From: Pseudomaricurvus alkylphenolicus
GTDB lineage: Bacteria > Pseudomonadota > Gammaproteobacteria > Pseudomonadales > Cellvibrionaceae
NCBI RefSeq assembly: GCF_011683955.1
Contig: NZ_JAAQPI010000007.1
Span: 310,001-374,000 of the forward strand
Length of the DNA: 64,000 nucleotides
Reading direction: 5' to 3'
Shown: one piece after another, positions 16,059-23,066 of the stretch
Layout: each line of letters opens with the position of its first letter
How positions within the stretch are numbered: the first letter of the stretch is position 1
Position numbers and translations under genes: made by a program
The notes under the pieces: generated by a model
Told to the model about the DNA's origin: nothing
The model's input: the letters and a program-made list of their open reading frames with translations, nothing else
The model's database searches: none

Positions 16059-16136
16059 GTTAACAAGGCCAGCCAGAGGGGAAAAATAATCACTGCTTCG
16101 CTCTGGTTTTTCGGCCTCGGATGGCAGCGTTAATCT
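16059..16136. repeat. attC-like imperfect dyad in the first spacer of the array
   Basis: The left end reads TTAAC..GCCA.CC..GAGG and the right end CCTCGGATGGCAGCGTTAA, which pair with a few mismatches. An inner CCAGAG/CTCTGG pair is also present. The layout (about 80 bp, TTAAC/GTTAA ends) recalls an integron attC site, but the consensus boxes are imperfect and no integrase is present. Confidence 0.3.
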
Positions 16137-16140
16137 AAGT

Positions 16141-16162
16141 GTCTCCTTTTGGCACTATTGAG
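16141..16162 (+). repeat. Array spacer motif, copy 1
   Basis: GTCTCCTTTTGGCAC followed by TATTGAG. It agrees with the consensus GTCCGCTTTTGGCAC at 13 of 15 positions and lies just before the membrane-protein gene at 16187. Confidence 0.6.
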
Positions 16163-16186
16163 CCTCCTTGGTAAAGGAAAATTAAA

Positions 16187-16597
16187 TTGAACGAATATGA
16201 AAAATCGGCAGGTAGACCACTAGAAATCATTGTTGGCATAATTTCGTTGGGTATTTCCATTATTCTTCTCCTGGCGTTTGGATTTCTTGTCTTAAAGGCC
16301 AATGTAGGATGGCCCATGCTCCTCGGTGGTCTTTTCCTGGGCCTGCTTTGCTATTGGTTTGGCAATATCGCCGTTCGCCTCTTTCTTAATAGGAAAAATT
16401 CTCAAGGAGGTCTCCTTTCATCTTCAGGACTTATGTTTTGGTGTGTATTTCTAGGATTGGGATCTGTAGGTATGGTAGTGATGGGAATTTGGGGGGGACA
16501 GTTAGGAACGGTACTAGGCGGGGCGGGCATGCTCATCGCATGCTGCTATGGTTGGCGTATAGGTTCGAATCGGAAAATGAAGGGAAAGAGCATTTAA
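16187..16597 (+). CDS. Four-TM membrane protein, unknown
   Basis: 136 residues from a TTG start with AAGGAAAA upstream. Four predicted membrane segments (about residues 9-30, 34-60, 80-100, 104-122) and a basic C-terminus (RIGSNRKMKGKS). No recognised family. Flanked on both sides by copies of the spacer motif. It could be a bacteriocin- or toxin-immunity-like membrane protein, but this rests on context only. Confidence 0.55.
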   Translation: MNEYEKSAGRPLEIIVGIISLGISIILLLAFGFLVLKANVGWPMLLGGLFLGLLCYWFGNIAVRLFLNRKNSQGGLLSSSGLMFWCVFLGLGSVGMVVMGIWGGQLGTVLGGAGMLIACCYGWRIGSNRKMKGKSI

Positions 16598-16605
16598 ATC
16601 AAACC

Positions 16606-16629
16606 GTCCGCTTGTGGCACAGTAGAGAC
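16606..16629 (+). repeat. Array spacer motif, copy 2
   Basis: GTCCGCTTGTGGCAC (14 of 15 to consensus) followed by AGTAGAGAC, in the 58-bp spacer before the Imm26-like gene. Confidence 0.6.
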
Positions 16630-16655
16630 TAACAAGTTTTTTAGAATATAGAATT

Positions 16656-17048
16656 ATGAATATCGCATACCCATTCATACCAAAATCTACAAGCCGAATC
16701 GAACAGGGACAATTCTGGGCGGTTCCATTAGATAATGGCTATGGATGCGGAGTTGTTCTCGCCAAGCTATCGAACCAAGGAAAAATCGATACCAGACTAT
16801 TCCTGGCAGGTCTACTTGATTGGTCCGGTACGGATGAGCCAACGCTGAGCAGTATAGAGAATGCGGTCGTTATAGAAAGAGGTTTTGCACACATAAAAAG
16901 TATCACTGAAACCGGCGGTAAAATCATAGATTCAGGCTATGTGGTATGTAATTTCTCTAAAGAGGTGGAAGACACGGACTCCATAAGCACCTGGGGTTAC
17001 CATTTTATTTCAAAGTTGGCAGCTAAGAATGCAGAAGCCACTAAGTAA
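16656..17048 (+). CDS. Imm26-like immunity protein (tentative)
   Basis: 130 residues. The N-terminus IEQGQFWAVPLDNGYGCGVVLA matches the beginning of Imm26/related immunity domains (GD-F-AVPL-DGRYG-GRV), with beta-rich continuation TRLFLAGLLDW and a Trp/Tyr-containing C-terminus. No toxin gene is adjacent, so it would be an orphan immunity gene. SD is weak. The family call depends on one motif. Confidence 0.5.
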   Translation: MNIAYPFIPKSTSRIEQGQFWAVPLDNGYGCGVVLAKLSNQGKIDTRLFLAGLLDWSGTDEPTLSSIENAVVIERGFAHIKSITETGGKIIDSGYVVCNFSKEVEDTDSISTWGYHFISKLAAKNAEATK

Positions 17049-17110
17049 AACTAACCCGTTTCTCTGGATCAGAACACGGGATCTGACTGCTTATTTCGAG
17101 ATTGTTCAGT

Positions 17111-17136
17111 GGCCGCTTCTGGCACATCAGAGGCGG
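17111..17136 (+). repeat. Array spacer motif, copy 3 (forms hairpin)
   Basis: GGCCGCTTCTGGCAC (13 of 15 to consensus). Here the motif is the left half of a hairpin: CCGC-TCTG pairs with CAGA-GCGG at its right end. This suggests the original repeat was palindromic. Confidence 0.6.
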
Positions 17137-17163
17137 AGCGATGGTTAAAGAAGGGATTTGTGA

Positions 17164-17448
17164 ATGACAGAAATAGTAAATTGCAGTGAACACGGGCCAA
17201 ATCAAGCTTGCATGATTTGCTGTCATCTAGCAAAAGAGAACGGAAAGGAGTTTGCACACGTACTCGTAGAGCCAGATGACGATGACATGGAAACTGCAAT
17301 GTGCGTTGACTGTGAAGCTCACTTACTAAGCTCAGACGGATGGACCGAAGAACTAAACGAATTTGCAAAATGGAAGATTTATTGCAGACAATGCTTCGAA
17401 CAAACTTTGAAAAATCATTACCTCGTAGCGGAAGGGTACATGAAGTAG
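17164..17448 (+). CDS. Cys-rich putative zinc-binding protein
   Basis: 94 residues with regularly placed Cys/His: CSEHG-NQACMICCHL near residues 7-21, MCVDCEAHL at 46-54 and YCRQCFEQ at 73-80. This gives three CxxC-like pairs consistent with zinc binding. It resembles a family of small uncharacterised proteins that start C-KHG and occur as accessory genes in many bacteria, often near immunity proteins. Acidic middle (EPDDDDMET). Function unknown. Confidence 0.6.
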   Translation: MTEIVNCSEHGPNQACMICCHLAKENGKEFAHVLVEPDDDDMETAMCVDCEAHLLSSDGWTEELNEFAKWKIYCRQCFEQTLKNHYLVAEGYMK

Positions 17449-17497
17449 ATGTTCATCGCACATATGCCATCCGTACTGAGTACACAGTGTTGAAACT

Positions 17498-17519
17498 ATC
17501 CGGTTTTGGCACTATACCG
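17498..17519 (+). repeat. Array spacer motif, copy 4
   Basis: ATCCGGTTTTGGCAC (13 of 15 to consensus) followed by TATACCG, in the 93-bp spacer before the gene at 17542. Confidence 0.6.
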
Positions 17520-17541
17520 CCGTACTGGTTAGGCACCAATC

Positions 17542-17949
17542 ATGAAATTTGAATCACACTTTCGTTATCAGAAGATGTTAGAACTCCCGTCAGGGGAAAT
17601 TCGGCCTCTGTTGAGCGAGATCAAGAGTATAATCGAGACACGATTAAAACAGACATTATCCGAGTTTGACGATACAGCCAGCACTCCAAATCAGGGTGCG
17701 ATAGATAACCAGTTTGTTCGAGATAGAAAGAAGCGTACAGCTTACTTCGACGCTATTGAGGCAATCGCAGAAGAACTCAATGAGTTGGGGCACCGATTGC
17801 TACCACTGGATCAAGATAATGACATCGATTTTGATTCAACTAGTGTATCTTGGGCTACAAACTGGATGAGCGACTCGCCTTTCGGGTTAGACTTAGAGAT
17901 ATCACCGAGCAAGGCTCAGGTTCTATGGGTGGTATCACCAAATCCTTAG
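17542..17949 (+). CDS. Hypothetical cytosolic protein
   Basis: 135 residues, acidic, mainly helical in the first 100 (LSEIKSIIETRLKQTLSEF, AYFDAIEAIAEELNELGHRL) with a short beta-rich end (FGLDLEISPSKAQVLWVVSP). Typical size and composition for an immunity-type protein, but no family motif. Starts directly downstream of a spacer motif. Confidence 0.5.
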   Translation: MKFESHFRYQKMLELPSGEIRPLLSEIKSIIETRLKQTLSEFDDTASTPNQGAIDNQFVRDRKKRTAYFDAIEAIAEELNELGHRLLPLDQDNDIDFDSTSVSWATNWMSDSPFGLDLEISPSKAQVLWVVSPNP

Positions 17950-18012
17950 TAAAGTCAGTCCTAGTCGAGAGCGCAACAGTGCGCACGGGCCATATTCGCA
18001 TTGTGATGTACT

Positions 18013-18034
18013 GTCCGCAAATGGCACATTAAGG
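18013..18034 (+). repeat. Array spacer motif, copy 5
   Basis: GTCCGCAAATGGCAC (12 of 15 to consensus) followed by ATTAAGG, in the 117-bp spacer before the secreted-protein gene at 18067. Confidence 0.55.
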
Positions 18035-18066
18035 AATGCATAAGGCAAAAAAATCGGTTACCCCAT

Positions 18067-18468
18067 ATGAAAATCGTCGCTTTTTTCTTATTGCTTATAT
18101 TTTTCTACAGCTCTGCTTATGCGTGCCCAATTGACCCTTGGTATCGTGTTGCAAACAACTATGAGAACTTCCTAGAAAATGCAGATGTTGTTTTCCTAGG
18201 AAAGCTTGATACCTACGAAATGGAAAGTGAACTCAAACAAATAGCAACGTTCATAATAATCAAGGGATTTAAAGGTGATCTTAAATTTGGCGAAAAGATT
18301 GTTGTTAAAAATCACCACAATACCAGTTGTTCGCGGCAGTTCCATCCACCGGGAGCCGCCTTTTATGTGTTCGCCAACAATGTGGATTCTGGTAGTTATA
18401 TCATAGACGGCTATGCAACGTTCGTCCCAATGAGCGTTGCACTTGAAACAAATATGGGGCTAAAGTAA
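18067..18468 (+). CDS. Secreted protein, possible TIMP/netrin-like (NTR) fold
   Basis: 133 residues. A signal peptide (IVAFFLLLIFFYSSAYA) would be cleaved just before Cys20, giving a mature N-terminus CPIDP. The remainder is beta-rich: NADVVFLGKLDTYE, ATFIIIKGFKGDLKFGEKIVV, an SCS around residue 84 and FHPPGAAFYVFA. An N-terminal Cys immediately after signal cleavage followed by this strand pattern is like bacterial TIMP-like proteins. Confidence in export is good, in the fold moderate. Confidence 0.55.
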   Translation: MKIVAFFLLLIFFYSSAYACPIDPWYRVANNYENFLENADVVFLGKLDTYEMESELKQIATFIIIKGFKGDLKFGEKIVVKNHHNTSCSRQFHPPGAAFYVFANNVDSGSYIIDGYATFVPMSVALETNMGLK

Positions 18469-18503
18469 GAAGTATAATGATAGCAGGAAGTACTGAGAAC
18501 AGA

Positions 18504-18527
18504 GTCCGATTTTGGCACCATTGAGAC
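18504..18527 (+). repeat. Array spacer motif, copy 6
   Basis: GTCCGATTTTGGCAC (14 of 15 to consensus) followed by CATTGAGAC, in the 93-bp spacer before the gene at 18562. The downstream half resembles copies 1 and 2 (ATTGAG, GAGAC). Confidence 0.6.
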
Positions 18528-18561
18528 ACTTTTTATCTGCTACTCCTAAAAAGGAAGCAGC

Positions 18562-18999
18562 ATGAAATACACGTTCAATCTGTTAATCCTCATGGTTTCA
18601 TTGATACCTCTCATGACAACTGCTTGTGAGCTTCATCTTGCTGGGAAATGGAAATTAAATTTTGAATACTATTTAGACTCTATTTCAGAAGGTGATCCAG
18701 ATGTTAAGCAGAGATTGAGTGATATCTGGGATGGTCAGCCATTCATAAAGATTTCACTTGATGATACTAAAGGGAAATACGCTCAAAAATGGGCAGGCGG
18801 ATGGAGCAGTTTCAATTTCGATTATCGAATATCTCCTGGTGAAAGTGATTCTTGTGAGTTTACATTTACCGCCTACACTGGCAACGAAGAAATAACGACC
18901 GAAGCCATGAAGATCTGGGTTACTCCCGAAGGATTTTGCCAACGCCCTTTGGTTAACGCTAAGATTACCGATTGCTATCTCAAAGACGGAGAACAGTGA
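18562..18999 (+). CDS. Exported protein of unknown function
   Basis: 145 residues with AAGGAAGCAGC before ATG. Signal peptide about residues 1-20 ending MTTAC; a lipoprotein site is possible but the lipobox is poor. Mature part has LAGKWKLNFEYY, a motif seen at the start of small lipocalin-like barrels, and five Cys that could form disulfides. No family assigned. Confidence 0.5.
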   Translation: MKYTFNLLILMVSLIPLMTTACELHLAGKWKLNFEYYLDSISEGDPDVKQRLSDIWDGQPFIKISLDDTKGKYAQKWAGGWSSFNFDYRISPGESDSCEFTFTAYTGNEEITTEAMKIWVTPEGFCQRPLVNAKITDCYLKDGEQ

Positions 19000-19130
19000 T
19001 TCGATTCAGTCCGATACCAGCACTACTGCAACAGCCGACATCGACGACAGGATACAACGGCAGCAATAAGTGGGCCTATGACAAGCGAATTCCTGTCGAC
19101 TATCTAATGGAAATGGATTGTGATAAATAA
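18996..19130 (+). CDS. Candidate 44-aa ORF overlapping the previous stop (GTGA)
   Basis: GTG at 18996 overlaps the TGA of the exported-protein gene by 4 nt and opens 44 codons. The second half (NGSNKWAYDKRIPVDYLMEM) looks protein-like. It may be a translationally coupled small gene, the broken C-terminus of a longer protein, or chance. No SD of its own. Confidence 0.25.
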   Translation: MIRFSPIPALLQQPTSTTGYNGSNKWAYDKRIPVDYLMEMDCDK

Positions 19131-19346
19131 AAATAAGGATTTATCAATATTTTTTGAAAGTTGAGGCTTTTATGTGGCTAGCTCGTAACTCATGGTTAGC
19201 ATTATTTGGTTTAATGGCCGCTGATGCACCAGTTTCAAGTGATTCAGCTGCTCTGGCGTTGGTTAAATTGAATCCATCCACAAATGACATTGTAGTGACG
19301 CACTGATCGCGCAGCCCGTATAGCAATAAACAACATAAGAGGCAAA
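19131..19346. other. Intergenic, nothing clear
   Basis: AT-rich, with only short frames on either strand and no copy of the spacer motif. It ends in AAGAGGC just before the membrane-protein gene at 19347. Confidence 0.4.
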
Positions 19347-19688
19347 ATGGATATCGCGCTAATACAGATAATTGCGATAGTTGCCGGCGGAGTAGCGATA
19401 TTTGCCATCGCTAGGCTGTCCCGAAAGTCTCACGATAGGCAATACGGAAAACCTTCTTTCAAGGATAAGCTTAGATTTGCCTCAATCTTTGTCTGTACAC
19501 TTGGGTTTATGCTTTCCGCAGTTGTATTCTTTCCCATGCTCGCGGCAATTCTGATTGCCGCAATCATCTCCTGCAGCTATTTAGGAATCATAGATGAGAA
19601 GCCTGGTGTCTATAGGGATGTTATGTATTCCGCGACAATTTGCTCTTTAATTTCAGGCTTTTTGGGCCTGGTAATCCATGCCAGGTGA
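19347..19688 (+). CDS. Small four-TM membrane protein, unknown
   Basis: 113 residues; hydrophobic segments about 3-22, 40-62, 64-78 and 92-111, with a basic loop RLSRKSHDRQYGKPSFKDK. No family recognised. It closes the AT-rich plus-strand array. Confidence 0.5.
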   Translation: MDIALIQIIAIVAGGVAIFAIARLSRKSHDRQYGKPSFKDKLRFASIFVCTLGFMLSAVVFFPMLAAILIAAIISCSYLGIIDEKPGVYRDVMYSATICSLISGFLGLVIHAR

Positions 19689-19748
19689 AAGGGTGATATA
19701 TGTATCCTTTTGTAAGTTGTTACTGAATGTGGAATCAGTGTTGGACGG

Positions 19749-19777
19749 CTGACGTGCTCGAGTAATTTGACTATACT
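19749..19777 (+). promoter_or_regulatory. Putative sigma70 promoter of VOC gene
   Basis: CTGACG, 17 bp, TATACT, about 80 bp before ATG 19855. A CTCGA/TCGAG pair brackets the -10 region. Confidence 0.4.
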
Positions 19778-19854
19778 TGTCGAGGTTGGAGTACAGTGGA
19801 GTGGAATGGTAGAGCCAAGCTTGATGACTGGGCATCCAAGCTTAAGGAGCAGAA

Positions 19855-20250
19855 ATGAAAGTCTATGTGACAAGCGTATTTGTTGATGACCAGGCAAGGG
19901 CACTTGATTTTTACACCAACATCCTCGGCTTTGAGAAAAAAACCGATCTTCCTGTAGGTGATTTTAGATGGCTTACAGTGACAGGAAAGGACGACCCTAG
20001 CGGCACGGAGCTACTGCTGGAGCCCAGCAATCATAGGGCAGTTCCCGGGTTCAAGGCTGCGCTCGTTGCGGACGGCATACCGGCGGCATCGTTTAAAGTT
20101 GATGACCTGAGGGCGGAATATCGACGGCTTCATGGTCTGGGCGTTGAATTTGTTCAAGAGCCGATGGTAGCAGGAGATGTAACAATGGCTGTGTTCAATG
20201 ATACCTGTGGCAATTTGATACAGATTATCGAGATGAAATCCGATAATTAA
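19855..20250 (+). CDS. VOC-superfamily (glyoxalase/bleomycin-resistance-like) protein
   Basis: 131 residues, SD AAGGAG. Two beta-alpha-beta-beta-beta modules: VTSVFVDDQARALDFYTNILGF at the N-terminus and FKVDDLRAEYRRLHGLGVEF later, ending DTCGNLIQIIE with the metal-ligand Glu. Small single-domain VOC proteins may be lyases, dioxygenases or drug-binding proteins, and the substrate cannot be told. Stands alone before the riboswitch region. Confidence 0.88.
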   Translation: MKVYVTSVFVDDQARALDFYTNILGFEKKTDLPVGDFRWLTVTGKDDPSGTELLLEPSNHRAVPGFKAALVADGIPAASFKVDDLRAEYRRLHGLGVEFVQEPMVAGDVTMAVFNDTCGNLIQIIEMKSDN

Positions 20251-20326
20251 TGGTCCAAGCGATGAGGTAAAGGTCAATATTGAATACATTTAATAATTTC
20301 GATAACAAATTTATATTAACGTCAAA

Positions 20327-20354
20327 TTGACGCCAAAAACCACATTGTTAGAAT
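20327..20354 (+). promoter_or_regulatory. Sigma70-like promoter for the riboswitch transcript
   Basis: TTGACG (20327-20332), 16 bp, TAGAAT (20349-20354). The -35 box is half of a palindrome CGTCAA-A-TTGACG, a possible repressor site. Transcription would start about 10 bp before the riboswitch. Confidence 0.6.
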
Positions 20355-20372
20355 AAGACGTATCAATTCTGT

Positions 20373-20453
20373 AAAAGGCAACCCCAATTGAAAAGATGGG
20401 GGCGCAAAGCTACCGGTCTAAGGGGTATCTACTCTATGACAGCGGGGTCGCCA
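20373..20453 (+). ncRNA. Cyclic di-GMP-I (GEMM) riboswitch
   Basis: The conserved blocks occur in order: GGCAACCCC, GAAAAG tetraloop region, GGGGGCGCAAAGCTACCGG, TCTAAGG, then ACAGCGGGGTCGCC closing the 3' side. This matches the GEMM-I aptamer (GGCAA, GACGCAAAGC, CCGG-CUAA, AGCGGGGUUACC) with compensated changes. A 9-bp hairpin with arms ATCCTTCG/CGAAGGAT follows at about 20460-20481 and may be part of the expression platform. It sits in the leader of the response regulator gene at 20541. Confidence 0.88.
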
Positions 20454-20540
20454 GAAGTCATTATCCTTCGTTCGAAGGATAGGTCTTTGCCCCTGTTACA
20501 ACCGAGTAGGTACGCACGAAGTTTTACTGAGGGCACAAGG

Positions 20541-20915
20541 ATGGCAAAAATCATAATTGTAGACGACAGTGTCACTGTCCGGAATATGGTCTCTTCGATT
20601 TTAAAGCGTGACGGACACGAGGTATCTGAATCCCAGGATGGACGTCGAGCTTTCACCATTGCACGCAAGTCGCAGTTCGATCTCGTCTTGACCGATTTGA
20701 TCATGCCGGGGTGCAGCGGTATCGATCTACTGCGGAAGTTAAAGCAACTCCAACGCTATACCCAGGTGCCGGTTTTATTGATGTCCACAGACAACCAGGA
20801 GAAAACCAAGGCAGAGGGAAGAGTGGCCGGTGCTGCAGGGTGGATTACCAAACCGTTTGATCCGGCGAAATTGCGCTCTACGGTCAACTATCTTCTACAG
20901 GATCAACCCGGGTAA
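20541..20915 (+). CDS. Single-domain response regulator (CheY/PilH-like)
   Basis: 124 residues from ATG 20541; the longer frame would run through the riboswitch and is rejected. Receiver domain complete: acidic pair Asp8-Asp9, phospho-acceptor Asp52 (LVLTDLIMP), Ser82/Thr83 and Lys104 (ITKPF). No output domain, so it acts by protein contact in a chemotaxis, pilus or adaptation circuit. Its expression is probably controlled by c-di-GMP through the riboswitch in its leader. No kinase is adjacent. Confidence 0.93.
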   Translation: MAKIIIVDDSVTVRNMVSSILKRDGHEVSESQDGRRAFTIARKSQFDLVLTDLIMPGCSGIDLLRKLKQLQRYTQVPVLLMSTDNQEKTKAEGRVAGAAGWITKPFDPAKLRSTVNYLLQDQPG

Positions 20916-20991
20916 TTGACGTCAGACAGCCGGCCTGTTTAGGGTCAATATTGTGGCGACCTGCGCGCATATGCGTTTCTACTGTGACCTC

Positions 20992-21022
20992 TTGACCTGA
21001 CTATAGCTTCACGGTTTACTGT
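20992..21022 (+). promoter_or_regulatory. Putative MerR-type promoter/operator
   Basis: TTGACC, long spacer (19 bp to TACTGT; 17 bp to an alternative TTTACT), with a GACC/GGTT dyad in between, 37 bp before the first gene of the MerR pair. Overlong spacers with such dyads are the usual targets of MerR activators, so autoregulation is likely. Confidence 0.45.
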
Positions 21023-21058
21023 TTAGGCCCTGACACCATGACAGAGGCTATATAGACA

Positions 21059-21475
21059 ATGGCGATTACTGATGAGGTATTTCTGGAACAGTTTGAGAAT
21101 CAAACACTGTCACCTGATCTATTTGACCATTATGGCCACCTTCGACTGGCTTGGTTGTATCTCAATCGATATTCATTGGATGAAGCCATAGAGAAAGTGA
21201 CTGATGGTATTGCTTTATACGCCCGCAGTCTCGGAGCTGGCGATAAGTTTCAACGCACTCTGACTGAGGCGATCGTAAGAATAATGGCTCTTAGAAAAGA
21301 GAATGGAAACACGGATACGTTAAGGGCTTACCTCGCAGAAAACAGAGATCTGATTGAAGATATCCGAGCTGTGGTCGGGGCCCACTACAGTAGCGAACGA
21401 CTTAACTCTGAAGCTGCTAGAACCCGCTTTGTCAGCCCTGACCTTCGACCTTTGGATTCCGTGAGCGTGCCATGA
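21059..21475 (+). CDS. Conserved hypothetical protein paired with MerR regulator
   Basis: 138 residues, soluble, helical. The segment FDHYGHLRLAWLYLNRYSLDEAIEKV has regularly spaced His and Trp, and recalls a family of uncharacterised proteins that I have seen next to regulators. The stop overlaps the MerR start by 4 bp (ATGA), so the two are translationally coupled, and it may be the effector-linked enzyme or a co-regulator. Function unknown. Confidence 0.75.
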   Translation: MAITDEVFLEQFENQTLSPDLFDHYGHLRLAWLYLNRYSLDEAIEKVTDGIALYARSLGAGDKFQRTLTEAIVRIMALRKENGNTDTLRAYLAENRDLIEDIRAVVGAHYSSERLNSEAARTRFVSPDLRPLDSVSVP

Positions 21476-22020
21476 CCTACTCCATAGGTGAGTTGGGTAA
21501 AGAATTTGGACTATCTCGCAGTACGTTACTTTACTATGACAAGTTGGGTCTGCTGAAACCATCCGGTCGTAGCGACGCCAACTATCGTCAATATACGGAG
21601 CGGGATCACCAACGGCTGGCGAAGATCATTACCTATCGAGATACGGGGATGTCATTGCAAGCCATTGGTGAGTTGCTGTCGCAATCCGAACACAATAGCC
21701 TGGTAGCGGTGTTGGAGGCTCAAGTCGAGCAGCTCAATCAAGAAATTCAGCGTTTACGTAGGCAACAACAGCTTACCATTGAGCTACTGCAGAGCAGCGG
21801 ATTCGACCGCCCCGCTCGTTCAATGAATAAACAACAGTGGGTGCAGCTACTGGAATCCGCCGGTATGTCAGATGAAGATATGTGGCAGTGGCATCAGGAA
21901 TTTGAGTCGCGTATGCCGGAGGCTCATCAGGACTTTTTGGAATCGCTGAATATGTCTGACACAGAAATCAAACAGATCCGCAGACAGTCCAGGCACGACA
22001 AGAAGTTCACGGGAAGTTAG
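21472..22020 (+). CDS. MerR-family transcriptional regulator
   Basis: 182 residues. N-terminal winged helix YSIGELGKEFGLSRSTLLYYDKLGLLKPSGRS, then the second DNA-binding part (RQYTERDHQRLAKIITYRDTGMSLQAI), a long coiled coil about residues 75-105, and a C-terminal helical effector region without Cys metal ligands. It probably controls its own operon from the site at 20992-21022. Confidence 0.92.
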   Translation: MTYSIGELGKEFGLSRSTLLYYDKLGLLKPSGRSDANYRQYTERDHQRLAKIITYRDTGMSLQAIGELLSQSEHNSLVAVLEAQVEQLNQEIQRLRRQQQLTIELLQSSGFDRPARSMNKQQWVQLLESAGMSDEDMWQWHQEFESRMPEAHQDFLESLNMSDTEIKQIRRQSRHDKKFTGS

Positions 22021-22094
22021 CTCAACCTTGAATTGCTGAAGCAGGTGTATAAACTCACTGGCAAACTAACGGGATACGAAGGTGAAGAGGCCCT

Positions 22095-23066
22095 ATGGAA
22101 AAACCTCGATTTCACATTTCTCTTCTACATCCTCGCTACAGCTTAACCTGGCTGTTGATTGCAGGCTGGTGGCTGATCGCCCAACTACCCTTTAGGGTGC
22201 AGCTAGTGATGGGAAGAGGCCTCGGTTGGTTTATGTACAAATTCGCCAAGCGCCGCTGCCTGATAGCCAGGCGTAATATAGAACTCTGCTTTCCAGAATT
22301 GAGCCCGGAACAGCGGGATAAGATGTTGCGCGGCACCATCAATTCTGCCGCAATCGCGCTTTTCGAAACAGGGATTAGTTGGTTTTGGCCCCAAACACGA
22401 TTGAATAATCTCTTCCAGGTTGAGGGGCTTGATCATCTGGAGAAGCTGGAAGGTCAAGGGGCACTGCTGTTGGGATTGCATTTTACCACCCTTGAGATCG
22501 CCGGTGTGGCCATTAATCGGGCGATCTCTATCGATATGATGTATCGGCCCCATAAAAACCCTGTTTATGATTATGTTCAGCGCAGAGGCCGCGAACGCCA
22601 CAATCCCGAGACTAATGTTATTCCACGCGATGATGTGCGCGGAACGATCCGAGCGCTAAAACGGGGTCGAATAATCTGGTATGCACCGGATCAGGATTAT
22701 GGCCCCAAACAGAGCATCTTTGCGCCTTTTTTTGGGGTGGAGGCCGCATCGGTTACCGCCACCGTGCGTTTCGCCAAAATGGGCAAGGTACCAGTCATCC
22801 CCCTGACCCATACTCGGCTGCCGGGCGGTCAGGGCTACCGAGTCACGGTTCACCCCCCACTGGAGGAATTCCCAAGCGGAGATGATCTTACCGATGTTTG
22901 CCGTGTGAATGCCTTTTTCGAAGAGCAAATTCGAAAAAAACCCGAGCAATACCTTTGGGTGCATCGCCGCTTTAAAACCCGCCCACCGGGCGAAAATGAT
23001 CTATATGGTATACCAAAACGCAAGCGAAAGCGCCGAAAGGCCAGGCAGGTGCAATCGCGGAGCTAG
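22095..23066 (+). CDS. lpxL: Lipid A biosynthesis acyltransferase (LpxL/HtrB family)
   Basis: 323 residues. N-terminal membrane anchor (LTWLLIAGWWLIAQL), acyltransferase HX4E site (LHFTTLE, His near residue 128), then MMYRPHKNPVYDYVQRRGRERH and APDQDYGPKQ, all characteristic of late lipid A acyltransferases at the inner membrane. The C-terminus is rich in Lys/Arg (IPKRKRKRRKARQ). Could be LpxL or the paralogue LpxP/LpxM by substrate. Ends with a 4-bp convergent overlap with the next gene. Confidence 0.92.
   Translation: MEKPRFHISLLHPRYSLTWLLIAGWWLIAQLPFRVQLVMGRGLGWFMYKFAKRRCLIARRNIELCFPELSPEQRDKMLRGTINSAAIALFETGISWFWPQTRLNNLFQVEGLDHLEKLEGQGALLLGLHFTTLEIAGVAINRAISIDMMYRPHKNPVYDYVQRRGRERHNPETNVIPRDDVRGTIRALKRGRIIWYAPDQDYGPKQSIFAPFFGVEAASVTATVRFAKMGKVPVIPLTHTRLPGGQGYRVTVHPPLEEFPSGDDLTDVCRVNAFFEEQIRKKPEQYLWVHRRFKTRPPGENDLYGIPKRKRKRRKARQVQSRS

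Noticed and set aside
15276-19688. Integron cassette array
   Set aside because: GTTRRRY-like sites (for example 14767, 15717 and 17528) occur at about the chance rate, paired inverse boxes are absent except one imperfect dyad, and no intI gene is in the window. Kept only as a low-interest question.
20388-20540. N-terminal extension of the response regulator
   Set aside because: The extra 51 codons are the riboswitch RNA read as protein; the receiver starts at 20541.
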